Shown here piece after piece: positions 62,519 to 64,000 of a stretch of DNA of 64,000 nucleotides. A program made the translations under genes and the position numbers. This DNA comes from Hydra vulgaris. Lineage: Eukaryota > Cnidaria > Hydrozoa > Anthoathecata > Hydridae. The DNA is taken from contig NC_088929.1 of assembly GCF_038396675.1 (NCBI RefSeq), forward strand, positions 33,958,501 to 34,022,500. Direction: 5' to 3'. The notes beneath the pieces are model-generated. The model was not told the DNA's origin. It searched no databases and worked only from the letters and a program-made list of their open reading frames with translations. Positions within the stretch are counted from its first letter, which is position 1. Every line of letters begins with the position of its first letter.

Positions 62519-64000
62519 ATGGTAAATTTTTTCCATTGTTCAATATGTTTAACACCAGTATCAAATATTTTAAAGCTATATAGGCATTACAGTAATTACC
62601 ACCTACATGATTTTAATTTGAAGATTAACTGCTGCTATTCAACCTGTTATAAAAGTTTCAAAAAGCTTCACAGTTTTCAACAGCATGTGAGGAGAGCGCA
62701 TGCAACTGATAACGACCCAAAACCGACAATTAGCACATCAGTTATAATTGAAGATTTTGCTCCGTTATCAGAAAATTTAATTCAGGACACCAATTTTCCA
62801 GGTCTCTTTCTACAAACAAAATGTCTTATTTAAAAAATTCTTTAGGCCATATGTTCCTAAAATTAAAAGAAAAACATGTAGTTGCAAGCCAAGTTCATGT
62901 TGATTTAGCAAGTGACATAAGGGAAGTGTTTTCTTTTTGTCGTACAATAGTTTAATAAAGCAATTAATCCAACAAAACGATACTATCAGTTTAGTCCATA
63001 TATTAGATAATGACTATCTCTATGATGTATTTTCTTCTTTTATTCATGAATATCAATTGATTAGTTTTTGTAAGTCTAATTTAAAAATGGTAGAGCCACA
63101 AGAAAAAAAAGTTACAGGTTCAGGCGGAATCACTCATAAATACCACTATGTTAGTATAAAAGATAATCTGGAAAGAGTTTTAGGTATAGAAGATATATTT
63201 AATGAATTTTGTCACATGCATGTAACTGAAAATTCTACTGGTATTATGTAAGACTATTGTCATGGAGAAATTTACAAAAGACATTCTTTTTTTACAAAAC
63301 ACCCTACTGCTATTCGTATCCATTTGTTTATTGATGAATTTGAAACTGTTAATCCTTTAGGTTCTAAAAAAGGTAAACAAAAACTTTGTAGTTTATATTA
63401 CACTATTGGAACACCTCGCCGTCTTGTTCAGATCTAAAATACTGCAGATTTCTTCTTATCATGATGTATTAAAGCCGCTGATTGATGAACTAATATCCCT
63501 AATGAGTTCTTATGTTACTGTTAATCTAGGAGGAACTAAACACAATCTTCATGTTTGTATTGCCTCAGTATCTGCAGACAATTTAGGGGCTCACACGCTT
63601 GCTGGTTTTAGGTGCTGCTTCAATTCAGGTAGAATTTGTTGATTTTGTTTAGTTGATCATAAAGCCATATCTTTGAGATACACAGAAGACTCTTGTTCAT
63701 TGAGAACAATTTCAAATTATAACACTTATCTACAAGCAGTCAAAAGTTATTCTGCAAATAAAGCAATATTTGGAATAAATAAATCATGCAGCTTAGACAG
63801 ATTGCCTAACTTTAATGTTATTAAATCCTCTCCACCAGACTTACATCATGACATTCTAGAGGGAATAGTTCCACTTCTTTTGAAATTGACAGTCCAAAAA
63901 CTGATTGAAAATAAGATCATAAATTTAATCCAGTTAAACTATAAAATAAAAACATTTCCATATGGGTTTCATGATTCAAGAAATGTTCCATGTAAAATAC
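62519..64000 (+). pseudogene. CACTA/EnSpm (tnp2)-like transposase with C2H2 fingers (partial)
   Basis: ATG 62519 opens a 104-codon frame with two C2H2-like fingers (HCSICLTPVSNILKLYRHYS NYH and CCYSTCYKSFKKLHSFQQHV RRAH). After a stop, further frames continue: SLIKQLIQQNDTIS, KYHYVSIKDNLERVLGI, IRIHLFIDEFETVNPLGSKK (63321-63375), SADNLGAHTLAGFRCCFNSG (63571-63630) and SPPDLHHDILEGIVPLLLKL (63832-63890). The DEFExxNPLGSxxG...DNLGxHxxxGF...HDxLEG series is the core of animal proteins related to tnp2/EnSpm transposases. Frame breaks near 62834, 63250, 63420 and 63640 make it a pseudogene. It runs off the window. Confidence 0.75.

Overview
The window looks like a piece of a cnidarian nuclear genome, most likely Hydra or a close relative. 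It is very AT-rich, has long (TA)n arrays and introns with GT/AG borders, and is packed with decayed transposons. It also holds three or four clearly animal genes. This assignment is inferred from gene content and composition; no search was run.

Host genes. (1) 4632-7364 (+): the last exons of a HIP1/HIP1R-type endocytic adaptor, the end of its I/LWEQ (THATCH) region; the 5' part lies outside the window. (2) 17113-18918 (-): a complete single-exon TM7SF3 homologue. (3) 26401-33965 (+): a secreted type-2 cystatin in two exons separated by a 7.1-kb intron. (4) 62237-62485 (+): two short exons that encode the start of a SAM-domain protein. Everything else recognisable as coding is transposon-derived.

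Transposon layout. 802-4513: hAT deletion derivative containing a broken Tigger element and two tRNA-SINEs. 4981-5325 and 7922-8202: MITEs. 10850-12170: LINE endonuclease fused to a Tigger C-terminus through a perfect palindrome. 13450-16680: SINE, LINE relics and a MITE. 20110-23457: TA arrays, palindromes and a 613-bp fold-back. 23458-26084: DDE transposon with reiterated subterminal motifs. 34680-39586: nested MITE and ZMYM-type hAT in TA arrays, enclosed by an inverted repeat. 39775-40760: pogo-like relic with a PHD-like finger. 41996-43808: Tc1-like element. 44610-48200: P/THAP9 element interrupted by a fold-back element that carries a RING+HTH gene. 49745-57060: a LINE split by an antisense copy of its own family, which is itself split by a hAT and a SINE. 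57899-62196: TTAA-target transposon. 62519-64000: CACTA/EnSpm-like transposase running off the end.

The two most notable observations are: the Tc1-like element (41996-43808) carries a heat-shock-type promoter (an array of GAA/TTC heat-shock elements at 10-bp period, a TATA box and an initiator) in front of its transposase; and the 44847-45872 element has ends made of about eleven 20-bp tandem units each, in inverted orientation, flanking a gene for a RING-H2 + helix-turn-helix protein. Several near-perfect short-loop palindromes sit at junctions or deletion points and suggest a recurrent fold-back mutational process.
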